This document shows, piece by piece, positions 14,783-24,603 of a stretch of 64,000 nucleotides of DNA. Source of the stretch: an uncultured Clostridia bacterium (GTDB lineage: Bacteria; Bacillota; Clostridia; Peptostreptococcales; Anaerovoracaceae); the NCBI GenBank assembly GCA_938045615.1, contig CALIBC010000180.1, positions 348,063-412,062 of the forward strand, in the 5' to 3' direction. How positions within the stretch are numbered: position 1 is the stretch's first letter; the number at the start of each line of letters is the position of its first letter. The notes beneath the pieces were generated by a model. It did not search any database and was not told the DNA's origin. It was given only the letters and a program-made list of their open reading frames with translations. The position numbers were made by a program, and so were the translations under genes.

Positions 14783-16738
14783 TCATGCCCGTTTGAACAT
14801 CTTTTCAACGTCGTACAGTGAAAATCTGATAAATGTGGGGCGACCGTGCGGGCACGAAAACGGATTTCTGCAACGCTTAAGATCATTCATCAGTGCTTCC
14901 ATTTCTTTTTGCGAAAGTTTATCGTGCGCTTTTATTGCGGACTTGCATGATCTTGTTATAAGCTTATTTATCACCACCGTGTTTTCAAGTTTAATACCCG
15001 ATTGTGTTTGTTCTATGTAGTCCTTGACAAAATTCTCCGCCTCCGAGATCTCCATGAAGTAAGGGATCTCTTTTATTATATACGAATTGGGACCGAATTC
15101 CTCGATGTTGTATCCCATATCTCTCAAAGAATATATCCAGCGGTATTCCTCCTGCTTGTCGGAAAGCGAAGCCTCAATCAAAATGGGCGTCAGTATGGTC
15201 TGCGAGGGTTTATTGTCCGCCAGATATTCACCCACAAGTTTTTCATAAAATATTCTTTCCTGTGCAGCATGCTGATCTATCAAATAAAAGCTCTCTTTGT
15301 CGGTTGCCGTTATATATGTGTCAAATATGCATCCCGTAACTTCAAGTTCATTGAAATCAAACGGAATAAATTCCGGCTCGGCGATATTGAGTCCCTGCTT
15401 GAACCGGGAATTTATGCCACGGCTTTTCGTCTTTGCCAACCCGGTTTCGTCATCTTGATGTTTCTCCTCATATTCTATATCAGGCTCTTCACCGATCTCG
15501 CAAACGCTGCCCCCGACGGTTTCGGATCCATAATCTTCATAGAGACCTTGATCCTCTGCCGCCAAACTATGATATTCTTCCACTTGTCTTTGATCACCGA
15601 ATTTGTTCAAATGACCGTTTCCGGAATCGTAAAGCGGCGATTCTTCTCTCTTGTGTTTCAATATTTGTTTTATGTCAACTTGCTTGGAATTGCTGTTTTC
15701 TTCATTTTTTTTGTCTTCTGACTCCCCGAAATAGTCCCTCACTTCTATTACGGCATCGTCCTTTGACAGGGATTCTCTAACCGCTTTTTCGATTATCCCG
15801 GATATAAAATCTTCTTCGTGGAATCTGACTTCCTTTTTGTTTGGATGAATGTTTACGTCGATTGTTTTCGGATCCACGTGCAAAAAGAGGAATGACACGG
15901 GATAACGTCCCTCGAACAATCTTTCTTTATATCCACATCCAAGTCCCCTTTCCATGACTTTGCTCTTTACCATGCGTCCGTTCACAAAAAACACCTGATC
16001 GCGCCCCATGCTTCGAGACAATGAAGGCTTGGATATGCATGCATTGATCCGGTAATTTTCGCCTTTTGCGCTAACCTCTATCAAGTCACGGTATTCGTTT
16101 TTCTTGTAGACCTCATAGATCGCATTTTTGAGATTTCCCCCGCCGTGTGTGGTGAAGAGGATTTTACCGTTGTTCACTAGCCTGAATTTTAAATCGGGAT
16201 ATGCCAAAGCCATCTCGGACACGAAAGAAATTATGAGACCACTCTCGGCACCATCGCTTTTCAGAAATTCTCTTCTCGCCGGCATATTGTAAAATAGGTC
16301 GGTTGTTATTACGGTCGTTCCATCTGGGCATCCTAAGGCGACATTTTCTATTGTTTCCCCTCCGCGTAGCGATATCCTGCATCCTGCCTTTTTGTCCGAG
16401 GTCTTTGTTATCAAGCTCGTGTTGGTAACGGCGGCTATACTCGCAAGCGCTTCCCCTCTGAAGCCGAGAGTTGTTATGTTTTCAAGATCTGAAACGCTGT
16501 CTATTTTGCTTGTTGCATGCCGCAAAAACGCCGTTTCGGCTTCCTCTGCCGGAATGCCGCGGCCATCGTCCGTAACCCTTATAAAACTCTTTCCTCCGTT
16601 TTTAATTTCCACTGTTATGGATCCGGCACCTGCATCCACCGAATTCTCAACCAGTTCCTTTACGATTGAAACCGGCCTTTCTATCACCTCTCCCGCTGCG
16701 ATCTTATCCGCAATTTTTTTCCCCAAAATCTTAATCAT
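14783..16738 (-). CDS. mutL: DNA mismatch repair protein MutL
   Basis: A 651-residue protein. The N-terminal GHKL ATPase carries IAAGEVIERPVSIVKELVENS (near the start), DDGRGI, LRHATSKI and GFRGEALASI; a low-complexity linker occupies about 340-450. The C-terminal domain holds DQHAAQERIFYE, which fits the DQHA(X)2E(X)4E metal motif of nicking MutL proteins, and the late CPHGRPT motif. So it should be an endonuclease-type MutL, as expected in organisms without MutH. Its start overlaps the mutS stop by 8 bases, and mutS-mutL-miaA run together. Confidence 0.97.
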   Translation of the reverse strand: MIKILGKKIADKIAAGEVIERPVSIVKELVENSVDAGAGSITVEIKNGGKSFIRVTDDGRGIPAEEAETAFLRHATSKIDSVSDLENITTLGFRGEALASIAAVTNTSLITKTSDKKAGCRISLRGGETIENVALGCPDGTTVITTDLFYNMPARREFLKSDGAESGLIISFVSEMALAYPDLKFRLVNNGKILFTTHGGGNLKNAIYEVYKKNEYRDLIEVSAKGENYRINACISKPSLSRSMGRDQVFFVNGRMVKSKVMERGLGCGYKERLFEGRYPVSFLFLHVDPKTIDVNIHPNKKEVRFHEEDFISGIIEKAVRESLSKDDAVIEVRDYFGESEDKKNEENSNSKQVDIKQILKHKREESPLYDSGNGHLNKFGDQRQVEEYHSLAAEDQGLYEDYGSETVGGSVCEIGEEPDIEYEEKHQDDETGLAKTKSRGINSRFKQGLNIAEPEFIPFDFNELEVTGCIFDTYITATDKESFYLIDQHAAQERIFYEKLVGEYLADNKPSQTILTPILIEASLSDKQEEYRWIYSLRDMGYNIEEFGPNSYIIKEIPYFMEISEAENFVKDYIEQTQSGIKLENTVVINKLITRSCKSAIKAHDKLSQKEMEALMNDLKRCRNPFSCPHGRPTFIRFSLYDVEKMFKRA

Positions 16739-19361
16739 CTATCATTTCCTTTAGTTTCTCGAGTATGTTTATCGCCTTGGACGGTGACACCTCCATCAAA
16801 TCAAGTTTTTTCAGCTCCTCAACTGCAGGGTTGCTCTTGGATCCGAAAAAGGAAAGCTGCTCCCTCTCATCGCCGCTTCTGCCTCGCAGGGCAGTGATAT
16901 CATTGGAAGAAAAATGCGCCCCGCCATCTACTTTTCTTTCACTTTCCAGTCCATAAAGCTTTTCTTCTGCGTTTTCCAGCAGACAGTCAGGCACGCCTGC
17001 AAGCTTTGCCACGTGGAGTCCGTAGCTACGCTCCGCTTTTCCTTTAACTATCTTATGAAGAAAAACAATATTGCCGTTTTCTTCCGAGACTTCAACATTG
17101 AGATTTTCCACGCCTCGCATTTCCTCCTCAAGCGCCGTCAGTTCATGATAATGTGTCGCAAACAACGTTCTTATGCGTCTGTTCTCGTTGCATAGGTATT
17201 CCACTGTGGCCCAGGCTATGGAAAGTCCGTCATAGGTACTGGTGCCTCTTCCTATTTCATCGAGGATTATAAGACTTCGCTGCGCAGAATTTCTCAGAAT
17301 ATACGCAAGCTCGCTCATCTCCATATAGAAAGTGGACTGCCCCTGCGCAAGATTGTCCGATGCTCCTATCCTCGTAAAGATCCTGTCGCACACCCCAATA
17401 CGGGCATACTCGGCAGGCACAAAGCATCCGGTCTGCGCCATCAGTACTATAAGTGCGGTTTGGCGCATGTATGTCGATTTTCCCGCCATGTTGGGACCGG
17501 TTATTATCAACATGCTGTTTCTGTCGTCGTCCATGTAGGTGTCGTTGGAAACAAATAAACCCTGCTCTGTCGTCTTCTCTATGACCGGATGACGTCCTTT
17601 CTGTATTTCCAGAACACGGCTGTCATCGACAATCGGTTTGACATATCCGAATCCTGTGCTGCACGTCGCAAATGAACACAAGACATCCATAGCCGCAATG
17701 TTTTCGGACGTCTGTTGTATATTTTTTATGTGTTTTTCTATTTTATCCCTTATTTCGGTAAAAATATCGTACTCAAGTTGATTTATCTTTGCTTCGGCAT
17801 TGAGAACCAGCCCTTCCATCTCTTTGAGTTTCGGAGTTATAAAGCGTTCCTTGCCCACAAGTGTCTGTTTTCTTATATACTCTTCGGGGGTTTGATCCAG
17901 ATTTGACTTACTTATCTCTATATAATATCCGAACACCTTGTTATAGCCCACTTTAAGATGGGATATTCCCGTTCTTTCTTTTTCCTTTTGTTCAAGCTCG
18001 GCGATCCATTGTTTGGCATCTTTTATGGAGGCTTTCAGTCCGTCCAGTTCATCGGAAAAACCCGAGGTTATGAGTCCGCCCTCTTTTACCGTGTAGGGAG
18101 GATCTTCGACTATTGCGGAATTGATTTCCTCATACACCTCCGAAAGCTCCGATATTCCGGAATTTAATTTCAAAAGCAGCTCATCATCGCGGCAAGCAAG
18201 CAGACTTTTGATTTCAGGTATGACGGATATGGAATTTCTGAGCGCTATCATATCACGTCCGTTTGCGTTTCCCGAGGCCACTCTGCCTGCAAGTCTTTCA
18301 AAATCATAGATTTGCTTGAGGCTTTCTCTTGCGTCGTTCAAGAGCATCGGGTCATCCACGAATGTTTCCACCGCATCAAGACGCAAATTTATCTCTTTGG
18401 GGTTGTTGAGCGGTTCACGAAGCCAGCGCTTTAGTTTTCTGCCACCCATGGCCGTGGAGGTCTTGTCCAGAACCCACAGAAGACTGCCTTTGGTTTTCTT
18501 ATCATACAGCGTTTCCGTGATTTCCAGGTTGCGTATCGAAGCCTTGTCTAGCGCCATCCGGTTTCCGATCTCGTAAAACCTGCAGGATGTGATTTGCTTC
18601 AAGGCCTGCATCTGTGTTTCCATGAGGTATGACAGTATGATCCCCGCAGCCATAATACAAAAATCACGCCCGTCCAAACCCAAGCTCACAGTGGAAACAT
18701 TCCCGAATAAGGTTCTTATTGCCGTTTTCGCCGCTTCTTTGGAATAATATGAAGACGTAACCTCATGAACAAACGAATCGGTAAGTGCTTCTATTTCCTT
18801 CATGCCGTAAAAAGTTGAAACATCTTCATTTATCAGGATTTCCCGTGCGTTTATCTTTACAAGTTCATTTATGGCATCTTCATAAAGATTATCCCCGTCC
18901 GTCTTTTCAGTGACATAAAACTCGCCAGTCGATATGTCGCAATATGCGATTCCCATCCCTTTTGACGTCAGGTATACGGATGCGAGATAATTATTCTCGT
19001 TTTCCTTGAGCATGGAATTGGAAGTGAGCGTACCGGGCGTAACGATCTTCACTACCCCTCTCCGAACCATCCCCTTGGTCGTAGCGGGGTCTTCCAGCTG
19101 CTCCCCTATGGCAACCTTATAGCCTAAATTGACCAATTTCTCTATATAAGAATCAGCGGCATGGAAAGGAACTCCACACATGGGAGCTCTCTCTTCCAAG
19201 CCGCAGCTTTTGCCTGTCAAAGTAAGTTCCAATACACGAGAAACCAACTTTGCGTCTTCGAAAAACATCTCATAGAAATCACCTAACCGAAAGAACAGTA
19301 TACAGTCTTTATACCGGTTTTTTATGGACATGTACTGCTCCATCATAGGAGATAATTTCAT
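16731..19361 (-). CDS. mutS: DNA mismatch repair protein MutS
   Basis: An 876-residue mismatch-recognition ATPase. The N-terminal mismatch-binding motif is present as LFFRLGDFYEMF (Phe and Glu that probe the mismatch), followed by connector, lever and clamp domains. The ATPase has Walker A GPNMAGKST (about residue 617), LIILDEIGRGTSTYDG as Walker B, and ATHYHEL. The C-terminal MEVSPSKAINILEKLKEM is the usual family ending. ATG follows GGAGGG by six bases. It is the first gene of a mutS-mutL pair and lies 15 bases after the aminotransferase gene. Confidence 0.98.
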   Translation of the reverse strand: MKLSPMMEQYMSIKNRYKDCILFFRLGDFYEMFFEDAKLVSRVLELTLTGKSCGLEERAPMCGVPFHAADSYIEKLVNLGYKVAIGEQLEDPATTKGMVRRGVVKIVTPGTLTSNSMLKENENNYLASVYLTSKGMGIAYCDISTGEFYVTEKTDGDNLYEDAINELVKINAREILINEDVSTFYGMKEIEALTDSFVHEVTSSYYSKEAAKTAIRTLFGNVSTVSLGLDGRDFCIMAAGIILSYLMETQMQALKQITSCRFYEIGNRMALDKASIRNLEITETLYDKKTKGSLLWVLDKTSTAMGGRKLKRWLREPLNNPKEINLRLDAVETFVDDPMLLNDARESLKQIYDFERLAGRVASGNANGRDMIALRNSISVIPEIKSLLACRDDELLLKLNSGISELSEVYEEINSAIVEDPPYTVKEGGLITSGFSDELDGLKASIKDAKQWIAELEQKEKERTGISHLKVGYNKVFGYYIEISKSNLDQTPEEYIRKQTLVGKERFITPKLKEMEGLVLNAEAKINQLEYDIFTEIRDKIEKHIKNIQQTSENIAAMDVLCSFATCSTGFGYVKPIVDDSRVLEIQKGRHPVIEKTTEQGLFVSNDTYMDDDRNSMLIITGPNMAGKSTYMRQTALIVLMAQTGCFVPAEYARIGVCDRIFTRIGASDNLAQGQSTFYMEMSELAYILRNSAQRSLIILDEIGRGTSTYDGLSIAWATVEYLCNENRRIRTLFATHYHELTALEEEMRGVENLNVEVSEENGNIVFLHKIVKGKAERSYGLHVAKLAGVPDCLLENAEEKLYGLESERKVDGGAHFSSNDITALRGRSGDEREQLSFFGSKSNPAVEELKKLDLMEVSPSKAINILEKLKEMIDD

Positions 19362-19376
19362 ATGTTTCCCTCCGAT

Positions 19377-20576
19377 TTACTTTCCTTTTTTCTTATTGTA
19401 TGCTTCAAGCCCGAGACGAATCAGCTCAACCCCTCTCTTCATATCCTCTTTGTTCAAAACATAGGCAATACGGATCTCATCTTTTCCAAGACCGGGCGTT
19501 GCATAAAATCCCTCGGCAGGTGCAAACATTACGGATTCTCCGTTGTCTTCAAATTCCTCAAGCAGGAACATCAGGAAATCTTCAATATCGTCCACCGGAA
19601 GTTTGCAAGTCATGTAGAATGCACCTCCGGGAACCGTCGCACTGAACCCCGGAATCTTGTTCAATTCTTCCACAACCACATCGCGTCTTCCGCAGTATTC
19701 CGCCTTTACCTCGTCGTAATAGGACTGCGGCAAACGGAAAAGTTCCGCCGATGCGATCTGATCCACAGTGGAAACGCACAGTCTCCCCTGCGCAATCTTC
19801 ATAATGCCCGCCATAAATTCTTTGTTTTTTGAAATGCAAAGACCTATTCTTGCGCCGCAGGCCGAAAATCTCTTGGATACAGAATCCACTATAATCACTC
19901 TGTCCGCATACTCTTTCAACTGTCCGAATGATGCCGGTGTTCTTCCGTCATACACAAACTCTCTATACACCTCATCGGCTATGATCATAAGGTCATGCTT
20001 TTTTGCAACTTCGGCAATACCTTTCATCTCCTCTATCGTCAGGACATTTCCCGTGGGATTTCCGGGTTCAAGACAGCAGATCGCTTTGGTCTTTGGGGTT
20101 ATGCACGCTTCTATCTTTGCAGGATCCGCATAAGAATATCCGTCCTCGGCCGATGTTGTGATCGGTTTTACAACGCCTCCCGCCATGAGCGCGAATGTGG
20201 AATAATTTGTGTAGTAAGGTTCGGGAACCAAAACCTCATCCCCTTCATCAAGCAAGGTGATAAAGGTCATACTGAGAGCCTCCGAACCGCCGTTTGTCAC
20301 GATTATGTCGGCGGGATCCAGATCAATATTGTATCTCTTGTAGTAGTCAATAACTGATTCGATCAGTTCCGGACGTCCTCCCGATTCCGCATAAGCTATA
20401 ACTTTTTCATCAAAATTTCTGATCGCTTCCATAAAGCACGGCGGAGTTTCAACATCAGGTTGTCCTATGTTGAGGTGATAAATTTTTTTGCCTTCTTTTT
20501 CCGCTTTGATCGCCACAGGATTGAACTTCCTGATCGGTGAAAATTGCATTGCTTCTACTCTTTTTGAAATGTTCAT
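19377..20576 (-). CDS. Class I/II PLP-dependent aminotransferase (aspartate-type)
   Basis: A 399-residue fold-type I aminotransferase. Visible: YHLNIGQPDVETPP, the NGGSEALSMTF cofactor phosphate region, PGNPTGNVLT, ADEVYREFVYDG, and the catalytic Lys in DSVSKRFSACGARIG. The likely reaction is aspartate or another amino acid with 2-oxoglutarate, but the exact specificity cannot be read. AAAGGAGA lies nine bases before the ATG. It sits between tlyA and mutS in the same direction; the link to mismatch repair is positional only. Confidence 0.88.
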   Translation of the reverse strand: MNISKRVEAMQFSPIRKFNPVAIKAEKEGKKIYHLNIGQPDVETPPCFMEAIRNFDEKVIAYAESGGRPELIESVIDYYKRYNIDLDPADIIVTNGGSEALSMTFITLLDEGDEVLVPEPYYTNYSTFALMAGGVVKPITTSAEDGYSYADPAKIEACITPKTKAICCLEPGNPTGNVLTIEEMKGIAEVAKKHDLMIIADEVYREFVYDGRTPASFGQLKEYADRVIIVDSVSKRFSACGARIGLCISKNKEFMAGIMKIAQGRLCVSTVDQIASAELFRLPQSYYDEVKAEYCGRRDVVVEELNKIPGFSATVPGGAFYMTCKLPVDDIEDFLMFLLEEFEDNGESVMFAPAEGFYATPGLGKDEIRIAYVLNKEDMKRGVELIRLGLEAYNKKKGK

Positions 20577-20604
20577 TGCTCTGATTCTCCTTTACATAAC
20601 ATCA

Positions 20605-21420
20605 TCATAGAACAAGTTGAGACCGCTCCACAACACGTTCAATGCTCTTGGAATTATAACGCACATTTTCGGTTTTGCCAATATTTTTGCCCACATACAG
20701 CAAAAATTCCACATTTCCTTTTGCACCCGTTATAGGAGAAAAAGTCAGATCTATCGGTTCAAGTCCGTTTTCACGTGCAAACCCCACAACCTTTTCCATC
20801 ACATCCTTATGTACTTGTGGATCCTTTACAATACCATTTTTGCCCACTTGTTCTCTGCCTGCCTCAAATTGAGGTTTTACAAGGCATACAAGCCGTCCTT
20901 CGTCTGTCATGAGGCTTGCCGCCACGGGAAAAATAAGCTTAAGTGAAATAAAAGAGACGTCAATGCCGACAAAGTCTATTTTGTCCTTTATAGACTCCAT
21001 ATCCATATACCGGATATTACACTTTTCTATATTTACGACCCGGTTGTCGTTTCTTAACTTCCAATTGAGCTGTCCGTATCCAACATCCACCGAATAGACC
21101 CTGATCGCGCCGTTTTGCAACATGCAGTCCGTAAATCCGCCCGTGGAAGCTCCTATGTCCATACAGATTCTGTTTTTCAGATTCAAACCGAACTCTTTTA
21201 CGGCCTTGTCCAGTTTCAGGCCTCCGCGGCTCACATAGGGGCAGGTGTTGCCTCTGACCTCAAAATCCGTTTCCGTGTCGAAACGCATACCCGCTTTGTC
21301 TGCCCTCACACCGTTGACAAATACGACTCCCGCCATGATTGAACGCTTTGCTTTCTCCCGCGTCGAAAAATATCCCTTTCCGACCAGCAGCACATCAAGT
21401 CTTTCCTTCAAAGAATTCAC
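20605..21420 (-). CDS. tlyA: TlyA-family rRNA 2'-O-methyltransferase
   Basis: A 271-residue protein: N-terminal S4 RNA-binding domain (RLDVLLVGKGYFSTREKAKRS region, about 7-65) then an FtsJ-like SAM methyltransferase domain with DIGASTGGFTDCML (about 88-101) and VDVGYGQL. The mycobacterial TlyA modifies 16S and 23S rRNA and affects capreomycin sensitivity; hemolysin is the older name. The start is GTG, overlapping the dxs stop in a GTGA junction. The dxs-tlyA pair is standard in Firmicutes, although argR and recN do not follow here. Confidence 0.92.
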   Translation of the reverse strand: MNSLKERLDVLLVGKGYFSTREKAKRSIMAGVVFVNGVRADKAGMRFDTETDFEVRGNTCPYVSRGGLKLDKAVKEFGLNLKNRICMDIGASTGGFTDCMLQNGAIRVYSVDVGYGQLNWKLRNDNRVVNIEKCNIRYMDMESIKDKIDFVGIDVSFISLKLIFPVAASLMTDEGRLVCLVKPQFEAGREQVGKNGIVKDPQVHKDVMEKVVGFARENGLEPIDLTFSPITGAKGNVEFLLYVGKNIGKTENVRYNSKSIERVVERSQLVL

Positions 21421-23276
21421 TTGTCCTTTCCGTCATTTTCGATATAATCGCCTATCTTATCCGCAATCCCCTTTGCGTCAAGACCGTACATTTCACACAG
21501 ATCCGTACGGCTACCGTGCTCTATGAATCTGTCCGGCCATCCGATATTGTGCACACTGACATCGTCTTTCAATAGGCTACTTACATGTGTGCCGTATCCG
21601 CCGCATACCGCCGCATCTTCTATCGTAACTACCGTCCCGCTATATAAATCTTCTTTGCAAATTTCGATCGGTTTTGCGGTATTAACCTTTAAAACACCGA
21701 CCTCATATCCTCTGTTTTTCAAAAGCTCACGTGCATCCAGCGCCTGCTCAAGCATCGGCCCGACCGCCATTATATCGGCATCAGACCCCTTAAAAAGTCG
21801 TTTGTTGCCGCCGTCAAAATCGACGGTTTTCCCCCTCTCGTAGCGACATATGCCTCTCGGGTATCTTATGGCAACGGGAGTATCAAGCTCAAAAGCATAT
21901 TTGAGCATGGCTTGCAGATCGTTACCGTCCGACGGCGTAAGCAGTGTAATGTTTGGAATAGAAGAAAGATAGGCTATATCGAAAAGACCGTGATGCGTCT
22001 CACCGTCAGCCCCGACAACGCCCGCTCTGTCAAGCGCAAAGACCACGGGAAGGTTCTGAAGACAGACATCCTCCACGATCTGATCGTAAGCTCTCTGCAG
22101 AAACGACGAGTATATTGCCACAAGTGGCTTCATCCCCGCCTTGGCAAGTCCTGCCGCAAATGTAACCGCATGTTGCTCCGCTATCCCCACGTCAAATATA
22201 CGATCCGGGTACTTGATCGAAAACTGCGAAAGACCCGTCGCATCCCCCATCGCCGCCGTTATGGCGACCAACTTGCCATTTTTGTCGGCAAGTTCCACGG
22301 CTGTATTGCCCATGATTGAAGAATACGAGACTCCTTTGGGTTTCTCCGTTTCGCCTGTTTCCACATCAAATGTTCCTATGCCGTGGAATTTATTTGGCTG
22401 CAGTTCCGCATTTCTGTAACCCTTGCCTTTGTCGGTAATCATGTGCAAAATAACCGGTCCCTTAATATTGCGACAGTTCTCCATCGCTTTTACCACGGCA
22501 TCCACATCATGCCCGTCTATCGGACCCAGATAAGTAAATCCCATCTCTTCAAAAATTACGCCGCCCGATATGAGCGCATATTTGAATTTATCTTTTGCTC
22601 CCGAAAGACCTGAAGCCAGTCCCTTACCGACCAAAGGTATCTTATAAAGAGCGTTCTTGATGTTCTTTTTTGCGCCTATGTATCCGCTTGAAGCCCGCAG
22701 TTTGTTCAGATGATTGGACAGGCCGCCTATATTTCTTGAGATCGACATGCCATTATCATTCAAAACCACTATGACATTCGATTTGGATGCGCTTATATTA
22801 TTCAGCGCCTCAAACGCCATTCCTCCCGTCATCGCACCGTCACCTATGACAGCAATGACGTTGTAGTCATCTTTTTGCATGTCTCTTGCCGCCGCCATGC
22901 CCGCCGCCACTGAAAGAGAGGTGCTGGAATGACCGGTATCGTAGGCATCATGCGCGCTCTCCGATGCTTTAGGGAATCCACTCATTCCGCCGGTCTTGCG
23001 TAATGTTTTGAAGTCTGCGAGTCTTCCTGTCAGCATCTTGTGCACGTAACACTGATGGCCGACATCCCAGATAATTTTATCCCTCGGACTGTCAAACACT
23101 TTGTGAAGTCCAAGTGTAATTTCCACAATGCCCAGATTGGACGCCAGATGACCACCGGTCTTTGCTACACTGTTAATCAGAAATTCTCTTATAGAAACCG
23201 CAAGAAGCTCCAGCTCCCCGTTGTTCATTTTTTTTAAATCGTTCGGAAAATCATAATCCGATAAGTGTTTTTTCAT
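21417..23276 (-). CDS. dxs: 1-deoxy-D-xylulose-5-phosphate synthase
   Basis: A 619-residue thiamine-diphosphate enzyme that condenses pyruvate and glyceraldehyde 3-phosphate in the first step of the non-mevalonate isoprenoid pathway. The ThDP motif GDGAMTGGMAFEALNN is near residue 145, GHQCYVHKMLTGR near 75, and the C-terminal transketolase part has AGVVGADGETHHGLFD. The RBS is weak (GGTGATTTGGA). Its neighbour ispA uses the downstream products, so the operon joins the start and the prenyl-chain step of isoprenoid synthesis. Confidence 0.97.
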   Translation of the reverse strand: MKKHLSDYDFPNDLKKMNNGELELLAVSIREFLINSVAKTGGHLASNLGIVEITLGLHKVFDSPRDKIIWDVGHQCYVHKMLTGRLADFKTLRKTGGMSGFPKASESAHDAYDTGHSSTSLSVAAGMAAARDMQKDDYNVIAVIGDGAMTGGMAFEALNNISASKSNVIVVLNDNGMSISRNIGGLSNHLNKLRASSGYIGAKKNIKNALYKIPLVGKGLASGLSGAKDKFKYALISGGVIFEEMGFTYLGPIDGHDVDAVVKAMENCRNIKGPVILHMITDKGKGYRNAELQPNKFHGIGTFDVETGETEKPKGVSYSSIMGNTAVELADKNGKLVAITAAMGDATGLSQFSIKYPDRIFDVGIAEQHAVTFAAGLAKAGMKPLVAIYSSFLQRAYDQIVEDVCLQNLPVVFALDRAGVVGADGETHHGLFDIAYLSSIPNITLLTPSDGNDLQAMLKYAFELDTPVAIRYPRGICRYERGKTVDFDGGNKRLFKGSDADIMAVGPMLEQALDARELLKNRGYEVGVLKVNTAKPIEICKEDLYSGTVVTIEDAAVCGGYGTHVSSLLKDDVSVHNIGWPDRFIEHGSRTDLCEMYGLDAKGIADKIGDYIENDGKDK

Positions 23277-23356
23277 TCCAAATCACCACTGTTTTGTTCT
23301 GAAACACGTTTCATGTTTTGTTTCAAATCCCTAAAATTTATAAATACCTACACCGC

Positions 23357-24250
23357 TCACTTGGTTCTTATTTCCATCCTGAGTGCCAGATCACGGAAAA
23401 ATTCGGCATTGTCGTAGTAATCGGCAATTGCTTCCACAGCCTTTTCCGTCAGCTTGTGAAGTTTCTCTCTTGAAGCTTCCACTCCATGCAGGGAAACAAA
23501 TGTCAGTTTCTTTTTTTTCTCGTCCTCCGAGGTTTTTTTCCCCATCTCTTCTTCATTGCCGGCAACATCAAGAATATCATCCGCAATCTGAAACGCAAGT
23601 CCCACATTTTCCGCATAGTTGTTCATCTTCAGAAGCATCTCGGAATCGGCACCTCCAAGGAAAAGTCCTGCCTTGATCGCCGCCGTTATAAGTGCCCCCG
23701 TCTTGTTTAAATGTATGTACTCAAGCATTTCGCCGGAGCTTTCGGTTGCTTCGGATTCCATGTCCGAGACCTGACCTGCAACCATGCCCTGCACACCTGC
23801 CGCTTTGGAGATCGCATAAGCTGCGTTTATTCTCTTTTTCATTTCAGGAATGTCATCAAAATACAGAAGCAGATCTTTGTTCATCACTTGAAATGCCGTG
23901 TTAAGAAGTCCGTCACCTGCAAGGGTGGCTATTCCGTCACCGTAGACAATGTGATTTGTGGGCTTACCTCTGCGCAGTTCGTCATCGTCCATGGCAGGCA
24001 AGTCGTCGTGTATAAGAGAATATGTATGTATGTATTCTATGGCGCATGCAAAAGGTATGGCTTTTGATGAATCACCTCCCGCAAATTCACAGGCCGAGAG
24101 CAGCAGAACCGGTCTAAGGCGTTTCCCTCCGGCGGTAAGGCTGTATCTCATGGCATCGTACAATGTTTGACTTTTTGTATCCACATTTGGTATAAAATCC
24201 AGTAGATATTCCTCCACGATTTTCTTGTATTCATCATAATTTTCTCTCAT
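23357..24250 (-). CDS. ispA: Short-chain polyprenyl diphosphate synthase (farnesyl type)
   Basis: A 297-residue trans-prenyltransferase. The first aspartate-rich motif is DDLPAMDDDELRRGKPTNH, of the bacterial farnesyl type with two residues between the aspartates, and the second is DDILD. GGKRLRP near residue 38 binds diphosphate. It condenses DMAPP/IPP into geranyl and farnesyl diphosphate for lipid carriers and quinones. RBS AGAGGT lies before the ATG. Chain length is inferred from similarity to IspA, not proven. Confidence 0.94.
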   Translation of the reverse strand: MRENYDEYKKIVEEYLLDFIPNVDTKSQTLYDAMRYSLTAGGKRLRPVLLLSACEFAGGDSSKAIPFACAIEYIHTYSLIHDDLPAMDDDELRRGKPTNHIVYGDGIATLAGDGLLNTAFQVMNKDLLLYFDDIPEMKKRINAAYAISKAAGVQGMVAGQVSDMESEATESSGEMLEYIHLNKTGALITAAIKAGLFLGGADSEMLLKMNNYAENVGLAFQIADDILDVAGNEEEMGKKTSEDEKKKKLTFVSLHGVEASREKLHKLTEKAVEAIADYYDNAEFFRDLALRMEIRTK

Positions 24251-24371
24251 TGCAGCACCTCTTAAATCCTTCTTTTACCGCATGCCCGGTCACGTTTCCG
24301 TTCCGTTTCCGGACTTATGCACATGCACAATCCGCCAAAGCACATAATTTTACCGTTTTTTGAAATTACAA

Positions 24372-24593
24372 TCATGTTTCAAATTCAATGGTTTCAATCT
24401 TCTGCTCGGCATTTTTGAGTATCTTTTCGCATATCCGATAATATTTCAGCGCTTCTTCATAGTACGCCACGGAATCCTCAAGCCCCGTTTCCGGGTCTTT
24501 CATCTTTTCAGCTAAGGAATTCAGTTTCTCAAGAGACTCTTCAAAGCCGATTTCCTTATCTTCAATTTCTTTATCACGGGTTTCTCTGTCCAT
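24372..24593 (-). CDS. xseB: Exodeoxyribonuclease VII small subunit
   Basis: A small helical protein of 73 residues if started at ATG 24,593 (AAGGA four bases upstream, 10 bases after the xseA stop), or 84 if started at 24,626 inside xseA behind AGAGG. The family signature FEESLEKLNSLAEKMKD is followed by LEDSVAYYEEALKYYR. Several XseB subunits coat the coiled-coil arm of XseA. The optional N-terminal extension is a run of D/K/E-rich heptad-like repeats (DKE.. DRE.. DKE..), unusual for XseB. Confidence 0.9.
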   Translation of the reverse strand: MDRETRDKEIEDKEIGFEESLEKLNSLAEKMKDPETGLEDSVAYYEEALKYYRICEKILKNAEQKIETIEFET

Positions 24594-24603
24594 GTTTTCC
24601 TTG